From Puia dinghuensis (GTDB lineage Bacteria > Bacteroidota > Bacteroidia > Chitinophagales > Chitinophagaceae), in assembly GCA_026225275.1 (NCBI GenBank), contig JAMFSL010000067.1:1-64000 (forward strand): 64,000 nucleotides of DNA, read 5' to 3'. The translations under genes were made by a program, and so were the position numbers. Positions 53,458 through 62,607 of the stretch are shown piece after piece. Position 1 is the first letter of the stretch, and every line of letters begins with the position of its first letter. The notes below the pieces were generated by a model. That model did no database searches. It worked only from the letters and a program-made list of their open reading frames with translations, and was not told the DNA's origin.

Positions 53458-54791
53458 GCCAGCCTCGCCTTGATTTCCAAATATTTATTGACCGTCTCCA
53501 CCGTGAGATTCTCGGGAGCCGTCAGGATGGTGGCGATGCCATGCTGGCTCAATTCCTTTACGATCTGTCTTTTTTCGTAAGCGAATTTCTCTGCAATTGT
53601 CTGCGTGTAGACGCCCTCTATCGTATCCGCCTTCTTTTCCCGGATCTGTTGCAACCCGGTATTTTCAAAAAAGACGACGAGGAGCAAATGATTTTTGGCG
53701 ATGGAACGGATATACGGCATTTGTCGCTGTAATCCCGATAAGGATTCAAAGTTGGTGAACAGTACAATGAGGCTCCGCTGGGTGATACGGGTACGCACGA
53801 GTGCGTACAGTTTCTCATAATCGGTCTCCTGAAAGCGGGTCTGTTGATTGTAAAGGATCTCGAGGATATGGGTCATCTGGTTCGCTTTACGTCCGGCGGG
53901 CAGGAATGTGCCGATCTGATCCGCAAAGGTCAGTATGCCCGCCTTATCCTGCTTGACCAGGGCCACGCGTGCCAGCACCAGCGTAGCATTGATCGCATAG
54001 TCCAGCAGGCTCATGCCATCGAAAGGCATTTTCATCACGCGCCCCTTATCGATCAGGCAATAGATCTGCTGGCTCTTTTCATCGGTAAAGCTGTTGACCA
54101 TGAGCTGGCCACCCTTGCGTGCTGTCGCCTTCCAGTTGAGACTGCGGAGGTCGTCTCCGATGACGTATTCCTTGATCTGTTCGAATTCGAGGCTATGCCC
54201 CAGCTTGCGGATTCGCTTGTTACCGCTCTCCGCCAGGTTGTTGGATCCCGCCAGCAGTTCGAAATGCTTCAGCGCCTGGTAGGAAGGCAGGACCCGGACC
54301 GTACGATCGGCCGGCAAAATTTTGCGCCGGATCAGCAGCCGGAACGGACTTCGGATAAACACATTGATAGCATGAAAAAGATACTCTCCCCGTTGTTTGG
54401 GCTGCAGGTTATAATCCAGATCGCGGCTCTCGCCGGCTTTCAGATCAGTAGTCAGGAGGAAATCCCGCTGTTGGAACTGGTCGGGCAATTCGTCGATGAT
54501 CCGGAGTGATACCGGGAAAGGATAATTGTTGCTGACCACCAACCGCACCGGGTTGAGGTCTCCGTTGCTGAAGCGGTCCGACATTTCCCGCCGGACAAAG
54601 ACGGGATCCCGCCGGGTGAACAGCACGATATAATCCAGGATCGTTGCCACCGTCAGGAATAACAAAAAGAGCTGGGCCACGGTGAATAGAAAAGGTATGC
54701 CGTAGGAGACGACGAATAAAAGGATAACAACGACGAACAGGCGGTAGAAGCGCCGGCCGAAGAACAGAGATTTATAGAATCGTTTCAGCAT
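53451..54791 (-). CDS. DUF58 domain membrane protein
   Basis: The 446-residue protein has two N-terminal membrane helices (about 15-55) and a DUF58 region with the diagnostic GDDLRSLNWKATARKGG (near 225-240) and a von Willebrand-like C-terminal part (VLFTNFESLSGL). It is the fourth or last gene of the MoxR operon, with 2 bp between its start region and the MoxR stop. DUF58 and MoxR proteins commonly act together, possibly in assembling or regulating envelope complexes. Start ATG 54791 is preferred; ATG 54800 adds three residues. Confidence 0.9.
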   Translation of the reverse strand: MLKRFYKSLFFGRRFYRLFVVVILLFVVSYGIPFLFTVAQLFLLFLTVATILDYIVLFTRRDPVFVRREMSDRFSNGDLNPVRLVVSNNYPFPVSLRIIDELPDQFQQRDFLLTTDLKAGESRDLDYNLQPKQRGEYLFHAINVFIRSPFRLLIRRKILPADRTVRVLPSYQALKHFELLAGSNNLAESGNKRIRKLGHSLEFEQIKEYVIGDDLRSLNWKATARKGGQLMVNSFTDEKSQQIYCLIDKGRVMKMPFDGMSLLDYAINATLVLARVALVKQDKAGILTFADQIGTFLPAGRKANQMTHILEILYNQQTRFQETDYEKLYALVRTRITQRSLIVLFTNFESLSGLQRQMPYIRSIAKNHLLLVVFFENTGLQQIREKKADTIEGVYTQTIAEKFAYEKRQIVKELSQHGIATILTAPENLTVETVNKYLEIKARLAI

Positions 54792-54802
54792 AATTTTCAA
54801 AC

Positions 54803-55780
54803 TTACCGCGGCACCTCGATAGACCGGATAATTTCATTGATCACTTCATCGGCCGAAGCGCCTTCCATCTCCTTTTCAGGGGTCAGCACCAGCCGGTGAC
54901 GCAGGACTGCAGGCGCCGTATAGACGATGTCTTCCGGGGTGACAAAATCACGTCCGCGCATGGCCGCTATAGCCTTCGAGCCATTGAGGATACCGATGGA
55001 GGCCCGGGGGGAAGCGCCCAGATAAATTGACTTATGATTACGCGTAGCTCCTACGATAGCGGTGATGAACCGGATCAGTTTTTCTTCGACATGCTGGCCA
55101 CGCACCTTATCCCGTAGCTGGCTGATCCTGTCGGCAGATAACACCGCGGTCACTGAGTCCAGGCGGGTATCGCCCCGCAGCTGGTGGTGGTTGACGACGA
55201 TCTGGAATTCCTGGTCCGGGGTGGGATACAAAACGTTTATCTTAAAGAGAAAACGGTCGAGCTGGGCCTCGGGGAGGTGATAGGTGCCTTCCTGTTCGAT
55301 CGGGTTTTGTGTCGCCACGACCATGAAGGGGGGCGGCAGGTGAAGGGTCTGTCCGTCGACGGTGATCTGCCTTTCCTCCATGACTTCGAAAAGGGCCGAT
55401 TGCGTTTTGGCCGGCGCCCTGTTGATCTCATCGATCAGCACGATATTACTGAAGATAGGTCCGGGCTTAAATTGAAAGCTGCTTTCCCGGGGATTGAACA
55501 CGGAAGTCCCGATCACATCGCTGGGCATCAGGTCCGGTGTGAACTGGATACGGGAAAAGCCAACGGAGATCACCCGGCTAAGCAACTTTGCCGTCAGGGT
55601 CTTGGCGACGCCGGGCACTCCTTCGATGAGGATATGGCCATCCGCCAGGATACCGGCCAGCAGCAGTTCGATCATCGTCTCCTGACCGACGATCACCTTA
55701 CCGATCTCGGCCTTCAGATTGTCCACTGCCTGCTGTAAGTCTTCCAGGTCCGTCCTTTCTTCGAATAAATTTTCTTCCAT
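54803..55780 (-). CDS. MoxR family AAA+ ATPase
   Basis: The 325-residue protein has Walker A GVPGVAKT (residues 54-61), Walker B VLIDEINRAPAKTQSALFEV and the sensor-1 VVATQNPIEQEGTYHLPEAQ. MoxR proteins are chaperone-like ATPases that act on VWA/DUF58 partners. It is in a tight operon: SpoIIM, DUF4129, DUF4350, MoxR, DUF58, with gaps of 1-2 bp or overlaps. Confidence 0.95.
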   Translation of the reverse strand: MEENLFEERTDLEDLQQAVDNLKAEIGKVIVGQETMIELLLAGILADGHILIEGVPGVAKTLTAKLLSRVISVGFSRIQFTPDLMPSDVIGTSVFNPRESSFQFKPGPIFSNIVLIDEINRAPAKTQSALFEVMEERQITVDGQTLHLPPPFMVVATQNPIEQEGTYHLPEAQLDRFLFKINVLYPTPDQEFQIVVNHHQLRGDTRLDSVTAVLSADRISQLRDKVRGQHVEEKLIRFITAIVGATRNHKSIYLGASPRASIGILNGSKAIAAMRGRDFVTPEDIVYTAPAVLRHRLVLTPEKEMEGASADEVINEIIRSIEVPR

Positions 55781-55781
55781 G

Positions 55782-56960
55782 TTATGCTAATTTATAAAAT
55801 GCTTCCAATTGACGGTGAAAATCCAGCAGCTCCTCATCGGGGACATATGCCCTGCCAGGCAGTTCCCGCATATACCCTATCAGTCTCGACAGGCTTTCGC
55901 GCTGATAACCGGTCTTATAGGACAACCTTCCAACAAAGTCTTCGTCCAGTACAGTCACGGGCAGGTTATACCGGGTGCGCACCTGGTCCTGGAAATGTGT
56001 GACCATTTTCGTCGCTAAATTATGATTATCCCTTCGCTGAAAGTACAGCCGCCCGATCGTCCGCACAAAGTCCAGGGAGGTATTACGTAAGGGCTCGATC
56101 AGGGGAATGAGCCGTTGTTTGCGTTTGGAGTCGAAAATGTAGATCAGGGCGAACAGTAAAAGCAGTAGCCAGAAGGCCCATGTCAGCGCACGATTGTTGA
56201 GTATATACTGCCAGGCCGAGAAATCCTTCGCATGATTGTACCGGAAATATTCATCCCAGATCACCTCCTGGACCGTCTGCGGCAGGTAGGACATTGTGAG
56301 ATCGTAATAGGACATGTTATCGCGATGCAGCAGGAAAAAATTGCTGAAGGCCAGCGGAGCAAAATGCAGGTAAAGGCTGCCGCCGCCCTTGTAGTTGAAC
56401 CGTACCAGGTTCGGCTTACCCGATTGATCCCGCCCCAGGATGGTCGTATATTGTGAGTCGAGGGTGTTGATCCGGCTGTCGAAGGCATCGCCCGGATAGG
56501 CAAAGGACAGGGAGTCGCCCGTCACCGGGTGATAAATGCTCAGCTGCAGACTATCGGGCACAAACCCAAGGCTGTTGATATAGCCGGTCCGGAGGCTCAG
56601 GGTATGCAACAGGGAATCGCCGAATCGTTGAGCGGAAATAAAGACATGATTACCCTCGCCTACAAAGTTGAGGATCGCATTGATATCCGACGGCGTGGGG
56701 TTCATCTCGGGGACAATAACGATATAGGCCTTCTTTCCATCCCCCGACTGCAGGTAGGATGGCGCCTTTCGGTTGACCGAGATCGTCGCGCTGGGGAAAA
56801 GATAAGGCAGGCCATCATAGGCTATCTGGTCGCCGTAGGGGATCTTATCCTTACGCCAGAGCGTGATGCGGCGGTTGAGCTCTTTCGACCGGTTGAAACG
56901 GCAGGAAGCCAGTGGCAGCAGAAGGATCAATATGGGGATAAGCCAGCTCCTGGTCTTCAT
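55782..56960 (-). CDS. DUF4350 domain membrane protein
   Basis: The 392-residue protein has a signal/lipoprotein-like N-terminus (LILLLPLASCRF, Cys20), a DUF4350-type GATase-like fold (about 45-230, NHVFISAQRFGDSLL), and one membrane helix near residue 260-280 (LTWAFWLLLLLFALIYIF) with a cytoplasmic tail. It sits 1 bp after the MoxR start side and overlaps the DUF4129 gene by 4 bp. It is a regular member of the MoxR/DUF58 cluster; its biochemical role is unknown. Confidence 0.87.
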   Translation of the reverse strand: MKTRSWLIPILILLLPLASCRFNRSKELNRRITLWRKDKIPYGDQIAYDGLPYLFPSATISVNRKAPSYLQSGDGKKAYIVIVPEMNPTPSDINAILNFVGEGNHVFISAQRFGDSLLHTLSLRTGYINSLGFVPDSLQLSIYHPVTGDSLSFAYPGDAFDSRINTLDSQYTTILGRDQSGKPNLVRFNYKGGGSLYLHFAPLAFSNFFLLHRDNMSYYDLTMSYLPQTVQEVIWDEYFRYNHAKDFSAWQYILNNRALTWAFWLLLLLFALIYIFDSKRKQRLIPLIEPLRNTSLDFVRTIGRLYFQRRDNHNLATKMVTHFQDQVRTRYNLPVTVLDEDFVGRLSYKTGYQRESLSRLIGYMRELPGRAYVPDEELLDFHRQLEAFYKLA

Positions 56961-57757
56961 GAGCGGACAGTTTTATAAAAGTCTTCAAAATATTGATGCA
57001 GGCGCTCGAACTGTCGATCGTTCAATGGGAATTCCCCGTACCATACTTTTTCATAAGCGATCGTCAGGTCGTTGAACGGGCCGCGATGCGGGTTATTGCT
57101 CAACTGCGCGAGATACTCCCTGTTCGTCGATTCCCGGTGCAGGTGGATCAATCCGCGATCACTCAGCAGGCGCAGCGATTTCAGGTAGAGATAACGTACG
57201 GCCCGGCGATGATCCCGGATCTGCAGGAAATGTTGCAGTTGACCCTCCAGGTCCTCCTCCACCCCACCAGATTGCTCTTGTCCTCCGGCGGAGGGGCCCG
57301 GAGCGCGGGACGAACGGTAGAAAAGGCGCATATTGTTCTCCGCTATGATCCGGATGATCGCATACAGCAGGAGGCCTCCCAGCAGGAGCCAAAAGAAATA
57401 CCGGAAAGCTGTGCTGCCCAGTAATCGCCATATCGGGCCCGGGGTCTCGTCTATGCGCTCCTGCCGCCAGTAGGCCGGATCGTTGGCATAGACAAAAGCC
57501 GGATCCTTCCGCCACCGGGCGATAACGGAATCGGGGACGGACCGAAACGCCGGCGAAGCGGTATCCTTCGGCAGACCGGCGGCATCCTCTTTGTCACCGG
57601 CAGCAACCGTGCTCGTATCCTGGGCAACGCTCACCGTATCACCGACCCTTACTGTATCACCGACCTGTGCGACTGCAGGGATCATCGACAGGCAGGTCAA
57701 CAGGCAAATGAGCCCTGCGCGGTACAACAGAATTCTATTAAGACGGGCATCAAGCAT
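56957..57757 (-). CDS. DUF4129 domain membrane protein
   Basis: The 266-residue protein has a signal peptide (about 1-30), an acidic low-complexity part and one membrane helix (about 110-130, RYFFWLLLGGLLLYAIIRII). The C-terminal DUF4129 region (about 165-260) has RAVRYLYLKSLRLLSDRGLI and YEKVWYGEFPLNDRQFERLH. It overlaps the downstream DUF4350 gene by 4 bp (ATGA) and the upstream SpoIIM gene by 8 bp. Confidence 0.88.
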   Translation of the reverse strand: MLDARLNRILLYRAGLICLLTCLSMIPAVAQVGDTVRVGDTVSVAQDTSTVAAGDKEDAAGLPKDTASPAFRSVPDSVIARWRKDPAFVYANDPAYWRQERIDETPGPIWRLLGSTAFRYFFWLLLGGLLLYAIIRIIAENNMRLFYRSSRAPGPSAGGQEQSGGVEEDLEGQLQHFLQIRDHRRAVRYLYLKSLRLLSDRGLIHLHRESTNREYLAQLSNNPHRGPFNDLTIAYEKVWYGEFPLNDRQFERLHQYFEDFYKTVRS

Positions 57758-58733
57758 AGGAAGCAGGCATCTGAGAAGTGACAGGCAGGGATCTCATTCT
57801 TTTCTCCAGGCGGATCGGATAAATGACGAAATACCAGATGATGAATGACAGGGAAATAACCAGGATGAACAGGCTCAACCAGATGGGCATGGAGGCATAT
57901 CGGGTGACAAATCCTTCCAGGAAGGCGGCAGCAGTGAATATCGGAACCAGTCCGACCATTAGTTTTAGCCCGTCCTTCGCTCCGCGTCTAAGTGCATTCC
58001 CCCTTTTGTGCGTCCCGGGGAATAGGATGCTATTACCGAGTATCAGCCCCGCTGCGCCGGCAATAATGAAAGAAGAAATTTCCAGCGTACCATGGATCCA
58101 GATGACGAGTATCGATTTCCAGCCTAAGCCCCGGGAAAAGAAAAAAAACTGGAAGGCGCCCAGCATGACCCCATTCTGGAACAGGAACCAGACCGTACCT
58201 ATAGAAAGGAGGATACCCGATATATAGATGATGAAAGCGACCTTTATGTTATGGACGGCGATCCAAACGAACATGTTCAGCTGATCGTCCTGTTTATAGA
58301 CGCCGAAAGGATCCCCGCGTGCAATATTGTCTTCTGTCATATCCACATACTGATCGGACAATACTCCACGTACAAAGGTTTCGTCATGAGCGGCCGAAAA
58401 AGCCGCCATCACCGCAAACAGGATGAAGATGATAAAAGAATAGAGTATCTCGCGATGGTACCGGCGCACCACCAGCGGCAGTTCTGTCTTCCAGAATCTG
58501 ACGATACGGGAGGATTCCTCTTTCTTATTCCGGTAGATGCCGAGGTAAATACGGGAGGCCAGTCCATTCAGGTACTGGGTTACTTTGCTTTGCGGATAGA
58601 ATGTTTTGGCATAGCCGAGGTCATTGACCAGTTCGGTGAACTGGCCTGCCATTTCATCAGGATCGGCAGCGGGCTCATATTGATATTGTTTCCACTTATC
58701 AATATTTTTTTTAATAAAGAGACCTTCTCTCAC
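57750..58733 (-). CDS. SpoIIM-like membrane protein (DUF95)
   Basis: The 327-residue protein has a soluble N-terminus (about 1-100) and at least five membrane helices, with the stage II sporulation protein M signature segments (FLFQNGVMLGAFQFFFFSRG, WIHGTLEISSFIIAGAAGLI). The start is a GTG at 58733 giving MREGLFIKKNIDKW, the usual family N-terminus. It is the first gene of the MoxR operon and does not imply sporulation. The divergent RDD gene is functionally associated by position. Confidence 0.9.
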   Translation of the reverse strand: MREGLFIKKNIDKWKQYQYEPAADPDEMAGQFTELVNDLGYAKTFYPQSKVTQYLNGLASRIYLGIYRNKKEESSRIVRFWKTELPLVVRRYHREILYSFIIFILFAVMAAFSAAHDETFVRGVLSDQYVDMTEDNIARGDPFGVYKQDDQLNMFVWIAVHNIKVAFIIYISGILLSIGTVWFLFQNGVMLGAFQFFFFSRGLGWKSILVIWIHGTLEISSFIIAGAAGLILGNSILFPGTHKRGNALRRGAKDGLKLMVGLVPIFTAAAFLEGFVTRYASMPIWLSLFILVISLSFIIWYFVIYPIRLEKRMRSLPVTSQMPASYA

Positions 58734-58749
58734 TGGAAAAAATTAGCTT

Positions 58750-58833
58750 TATATTTATGGGCAGAGATACGCCGCCGTGCGGGTTGGAGGCCTCTGCCAG
58801 AATAAATATAGTGAGTAAACCCGAATAAATATA
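58750..58833. promoter_or_regulatory. Divergent control region of the SpoIIM and RDD genes
   Basis: A 7-bp stem (GGCAGAG 58760-58766, CTCTGCC 58792-58798) encloses an inner CCGC/GCGG hairpin. It is flanked by near -7 boxes: TATATTTA at 58750-58757 (+) and, on the minus strand, at 58803-58810 and 58826-58833, each within a GAATAAATATA repeat spaced 23 bp. Confidence 0.45.
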
Positions 58834-58859
58834 ATCCCGCAAATCAATTGGGCGACAAT

Positions 58860-59624
58860 ATGCTGCAGGTCAAATTAGATACTGGCTTCAACATCGAGGT
58901 GGATTTTCTTCTGGCCCCTTTCATCAAGCGATTTCTGGCCTGGGTGCTCGATGTGCTGATCATGCTGGCCTATTATATTGTTATCAGCCGGCTGACGAGA
59001 TTTGGGCAGGGGCCGACATGGGTATTGTCTACATGGGTATTGGTCCTTCTCGGTCTGCCGCCTATGTTCTACCATCTGCTGTGCGAAGTATTTCTCAACG
59101 GACAGAGCATAGGAAAGAAAGCCCTGCATATAAAAGTGATTGCTGCGGATGGCGGCCAGCCTTCCGTCAGCCAGTATCTCATCCGCTGGCTGTTCCGGGC
59201 GATCGATTTTCCGGTCTGGATCTTTTTGACCATCGCGGGCGGAGACCTTCCCTGGTGGACCGCCGTCTTCGTCTTTGGCGGGGTGGCTTGTCTGATCGCC
59301 ACACCGTATTCCCAACGGATCGGGGATGTGGTCGCCGGCACGCTGCTCATCGACACCCGTACCCGGACGTCCTGGGAGGATACGATATTCACCGAGCTGA
59401 CGGATAACTATCAACCCCGGTATCCGCAGGTGATGCAGTTAAGCGACAAGGATATCAATACCCTCAAAGGGATCATCAATTCCGTCCGCAAGAAGAGCGA
59501 TTACGACCTCTCCATCCGGATCGCGGCCAGGATCCGGTCCAAGCTGCAGATAGAGGACAACGAGGATTCGCTGGAATTTCTCCAGACCCTGCTAAGGGAT
59601 TATAATTATTACTCTACCCGCTAG
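58860..59624 (+). CDS. RDD family membrane protein
   Basis: The 254-residue protein has an RDD domain in its first half: FIKRFLAWVLDVLIMLAYYI, GQSIGKKALHIKVIAADGG and a third and fourth helix, followed by a cytoplasmic tail (about 175-254) rich in charged residues (SDKDINTLKGIINSVRKKSD). ATG 58860 (MLQVKLDTGFNIEVDF) is preferred over the in-frame TTG 58848. It is divergent from the SpoIIM/MoxR operon, as often seen in Bacteroidota. Confidence 0.88.
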   Translation: MLQVKLDTGFNIEVDFLLAPFIKRFLAWVLDVLIMLAYYIVISRLTRFGQGPTWVLSTWVLVLLGLPPMFYHLLCEVFLNGQSIGKKALHIKVIAADGGQPSVSQYLIRWLFRAIDFPVWIFLTIAGGDLPWWTAVFVFGGVACLIATPYSQRIGDVVAGTLLIDTRTRTSWEDTIFTELTDNYQPRYPQVMQLSDKDINTLKGIINSVRKKSDYDLSIRIAARIRSKLQIEDNEDSLEFLQTLLRDYNYYSTR

Positions 59625-59659
59625 ACTTTTTCTACCCGTTCAGCTTTTCTACCGCGCCA

Positions 59660-60130
59660 CTACCGTATATGGGGAGCGAAAGCGGCGGCGGCTATGACTC
59701 CGACCACCAGTGCGAGGGCATACACCGATAAGATAACAATGGTCATGATCCCTACAAATTTGAAGAGCTTTTTCTGGCTCTGCAGAGAACTCGTGAGTTT
59801 GACCTGGTCACTGTCTCTAAGCGCTGCCTTGAGCCTGACGGAAAAATGAAGCAGGAACAGGCAGGGGAAAAAATAGAGCACTGCGACGGCCAGGTAAACG
59901 GCTGTGATCATGGCCCCGCCTGCTGCCCCCAGACCGCCGTTGGGTAAGGCTGCAAAGGCCGTGGCGGACAGGATCGGCCCAATGAAAAAGGCCACGATCG
60001 CTATTATTCCGCAGGTGACGAATCCTACGATGGCGAGGAACTTTGCCCATCGTGCGGTCTCGCTAAGATACGAGTGGGCTTCCTGATCGATCGATAATTC
60101 AAACAAGGGGCTATGGGTGGTTGCTTCCAT
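59660..60130 (-). CDS. DUF5362-like four-helix membrane protein
   Basis: The 156-residue protein has four hydrophobic helices (about 33-55, 58-85, 72-100 and 125-150) and a short N-terminal soluble part (FELSIDQEAHSYLSETARWA) typical of DUF5362-type Bacteroidota proteins. Between the helices is RLKAALRDSDQVKLTSSLQ. Function is unknown. It is one of three small membrane-protein genes in a row on this strand. Confidence 0.78.
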   Translation of the reverse strand: MEATTHSPLFELSIDQEAHSYLSETARWAKFLAIVGFVTCGIIAIVAFFIGPILSATAFAALPNGGLGAAGGAMITAVYLAVAVLYFFPCLFLLHFSVRLKAALRDSDQVKLTSSLQSQKKLFKFVGIMTIVILSVYALALVVGVIAAAAFAPHIR

Positions 60131-60151
60131 AATAAAAGGTTTTCGAATGGA

Positions 60152-60538
60152 TTATAGAGTGGCTGATGAATAATGATGTTGGAATATTTCTCCGGGATGG
60201 CTTAAAATCATCGTTCCCACGAAAATGATGTAAAAGACGATGATGAGAATGTACACGGCGGAGACGGACAAGCCGATAATGGCGCAGACCCTGCCTGCTT
60301 TGAGGTTACTGTAAGAGCCGGGGGTGTAGGCAGCGGGATCGGCCTTATACAATTTAAGATCCTTGCCGGCGAGCACCAGCGCTATGATGCCGCAAACCAG
60401 GCCGACGATGCCGTAACAAAAGCAACCGACCAGGGAGATGATGCCCAGCACCAGCACGGCGGTGGCATTTGGCAAACTGATTAGCGGCTGATTAAATGGT
60501 TGTTGATAAGGATTCTGATAAGGGGGTTGATTTTCCAT
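60152..60538 (-). CDS. CCC-motif/DUF4190-type small membrane protein
   Basis: The 128-residue protein has a proline/glutamine/asparagine-rich start (ENQPPYQNPYQQPFNQPL), then two helices with a short turn (TAVLVLGIISLVGCFCYGIV and a second part) and a third helix near 85-110. The GCFCYGIVGLVCGIIALVLA segment is the family hallmark. Its ATG overlaps the stop of the DUF2752 gene as TAATG, so the two are coupled. No function is established. Confidence 0.8.
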   Translation of the reverse strand: MENQPPYQNPYQQPFNQPLISLPNATAVLVLGIISLVGCFCYGIVGLVCGIIALVLAGKDLKLYKADPAAYTPGSYSNLKAGRVCAIIGLSVSAVYILIIVFYIIFVGTMILSHPGEIFQHHYSSATL

Positions 60539-60897
60539 TAATAGGCAATTTTATGGTTGACGATCTTGTAAATATAAAATACTACGATTATAACTGCTAC
60601 CCCACCCTGCCAATATTTTATGGCCGTCGCGCCGTGGGGGAAATCATATTTGAGGTGTAAAGGAATAAAGCCAAGTAGTAATAACAGCGGAATGGCAGCC
60701 GGGTACAATTGCAGGCTGGTCCGAAGATCTCCCCTGAAAAGGGCTATCACGCTTCGCTGCAGGCCGCAGCCGGGGCAATCCAGGTGAAGCCATTTCCTGG
60801 ACGGGCAGGTCAGCATATGTCCTTCCAGCCAACCCACGAGGTTCTGCCAGGCAGTCGTTGAGGATATTACGGTCAGGCTTAAGGAGTAATTGGACAT
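60538..60897 (-). CDS. DUF2752 membrane protein
   Basis: The 119-residue protein has the family motif LDCPGCGLQRSVIALFRGD (about 40-58), a CxxCGxxR cysteine pair, and two or three helices (about 65-82 and 92-112). DUF2752 proteins are membrane proteins of unknown function. It is coupled by a TAATG overlap to the next gene and lies 42 bp from the proS stop. Confidence 0.85.
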   Translation of the reverse strand: MSNYSLSLTVISSTTAWQNLVGWLEGHMLTCPSRKWLHLDCPGCGLQRSVIALFRGDLRTSLQLYPAAIPLLLLLGFIPLHLKYDFPHGATAIKYWQGGVAVIIVVFYIYKIVNHKIAY

Positions 60898-60939
60898 TCC
60901 CCCTCAAAATAAACAATATTCCGGAATTGGAAGTAATAT

Positions 60940-62415
60940 TTAGTATGCCCTTGCGAACAGAACCCGCTGATGGCTGGGCTTACCGCTGAAGATACATTTC
61001 CCTTCCTCTTCGACCGTATCCAGCGGAATGCACCGGATCGTCGCCTTCGTCTTGTCCTTGATAGCCTCTTCCGTCTCGGCGGTTCCGTCCCAATGCGCCA
61101 GGATGAAGCCTCCCTTGGTATCCAGCAGGTGTTCAAACTCCTGTAAGGTATCCGCACGGGTGATATGCTGTTCCCGGTAGGCCAGGGCTTTCTGATACAT
61201 GGATTGCTGGATGTTGACGAGGAGGTCCCCGGTGTATTCCACCAGGCCGTCCATGGGCCGGCTGATCTTCTCCTTCGTATCCCGGCGGGCGACTTCGATG
61301 CTGTTATTGTCCAGGTCCCGCAGGCCCATGGCCATCCGCACCGGTACACCCTTCATTTCATGCTCGGCAAATTTAAATCCGGGCTTTTTGTTGTCGTTGT
61401 CATCGAATTTCACGCTGATCCCGGCTGCTTTCAGCTGTGCTGCCAGCTCCCTGGCCTTTGCATCCAGCTCGGATTTTCTTTCCTCGCCTTTATAGATCGG
61501 GACGATGACTACCTGTACGGGAGCGATACGCGGAGGGAGTATCAGCCCTTCATCATCGCCGTGCGCCATGACCAGGCCGCCGATCAACCGGGTGCTAACG
61601 CCCCAGCTGGTGGCCCATACATATTCCATTTTGTTGTTCTTATCGGCATATTTCACCTCGAAGGCCTTGGCAAAATTCTGCCCGAGGAAGTGGGAGGTCC
61701 CTGCCTGCAGCGCCTTGCCATCCTGCATCAATGCCTCAATGCAGTAGGTGTCGACTGCACCGGCGAAGCGCTCGTTTGGCGTCTTGACCCCCTTAATGAC
61801 GGGGACGGCCATATATTCTTCCACGAAGGTAGCATAGACATCGAGCATCTGGCGCGCTTCGGCAACGGCTTCCTGCTCGGTAGCATGAGCGGTATGTCCT
61901 TCCTGCCACAGGAATTCAGTCGTCCGCAGGAACAGGCGGGTACGCATTTCCCAACGAACCACATTGGCCCACTGGTTGATGAGCAGGGGCAGATCGCGAT
62001 AGCTCTTGATCCAATCCCGGTAGGTATTCCAGATGATCGTCTCACTGGTAGGGCGCACGATCAACTCCTCCTCCAATTTCGCAGCAGGATCGACGATGAT
62101 CCCGCCGCCATTAGGATCGTTCATCAGGCGGTAATGGGTTACGACGGCGCATTCCTTGGCAAAGCCCGCCACATGGGAGGCTTCCTTACTGAGAAAACTT
62201 TTGGGAATGAATAAGGGGAAATAGGCATTCACATGACCGGTATCCTTGAACATTTTGTCCAGCTGATCCCGCATTTTCTCCCAGAGGGCAAACCCGTAGG
62301 GCTTGATCACCATACAGCCTTTGACCTCGGAATGATCGGCCAAACCGCCCTTAATCACCAAATCATTATACCATTGCGAATAATCCTGTTCCCGGCTGGT
62401 TATTTCCTTGCTCAT
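60940..62415 (-). CDS. proS: Prolyl-tRNA synthetase
   Basis: This class II synthetase charges tRNA-Pro. The 491-residue length and lack of an editing insertion fit the short (archaeal-like, type 3) ProS used by Bacteroidota. Motif segments include [31 protein letters not shown], and the [20 protein letters not shown] anticodon/catalytic region, and the end is RVLFARAY. It is the last of a group of minus-strand genes and has its own upstream region at 62416-62490. Confidence 0.96.
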   Translation of the reverse strand: MSKEITSREQDYSQWYNDLVIKGGLADHSEVKGCMVIKPYGFALWEKMRDQLDKMFKDTGHVNAYFPLFIPKSFLSKEASHVAGFAKECAVVTHYRLMNDPNGGGIIVDPAAKLEEELIVRPTSETIIWNTYRDWIKSYRDLPLLINQWANVVRWEMRTRLFLRTTEFLWQEGHTAHATEQEAVAEARQMLDVYATFVEEYMAVPVIKGVKTPNERFAGAVDTYCIEALMQDGKALQAGTSHFLGQNFAKAFEVKYADKNNKMEYVWATSWGVSTRLIGGLVMAHGDDEGLILPPRIAPVQVVIVPIYKGEERKSELDAKARELAAQLKAAGISVKFDDNDNKKPGFKFAEHEMKGVPVRMAMGLRDLDNNSIEVARRDTKEKISRPMDGLVEYTGDLLVNIQQSMYQKALAYREQHITRADTLQEFEHLLDTKGGFILAHWDGTAETEEAIKDKTKATIRCIPLDTVEEEGKCIFSGKPSHQRVLFARAY

Positions 62416-62607
62416 TTTGAAGGGTGATAATTTTAATTATTAATCAGCTTTTAACAATAAAATGTTAACTTTTCCCTATAAGGGCTCGTTATTTATTGTA
62501 ACTTTACCTTAACACTCAGTATGCAATATTGCCGGGTGTCGGGCGCGACCACAATGGCCGCAAATTTAGCAACTTCATTTCGAAAAATGGTTATTAATAA
62601 AATTGCC

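Noticed and set aside
61165-62214. Long plus-strand frame across proS
   Set aside because: It mirrors the proS reading frame and shows no recognisable domain.
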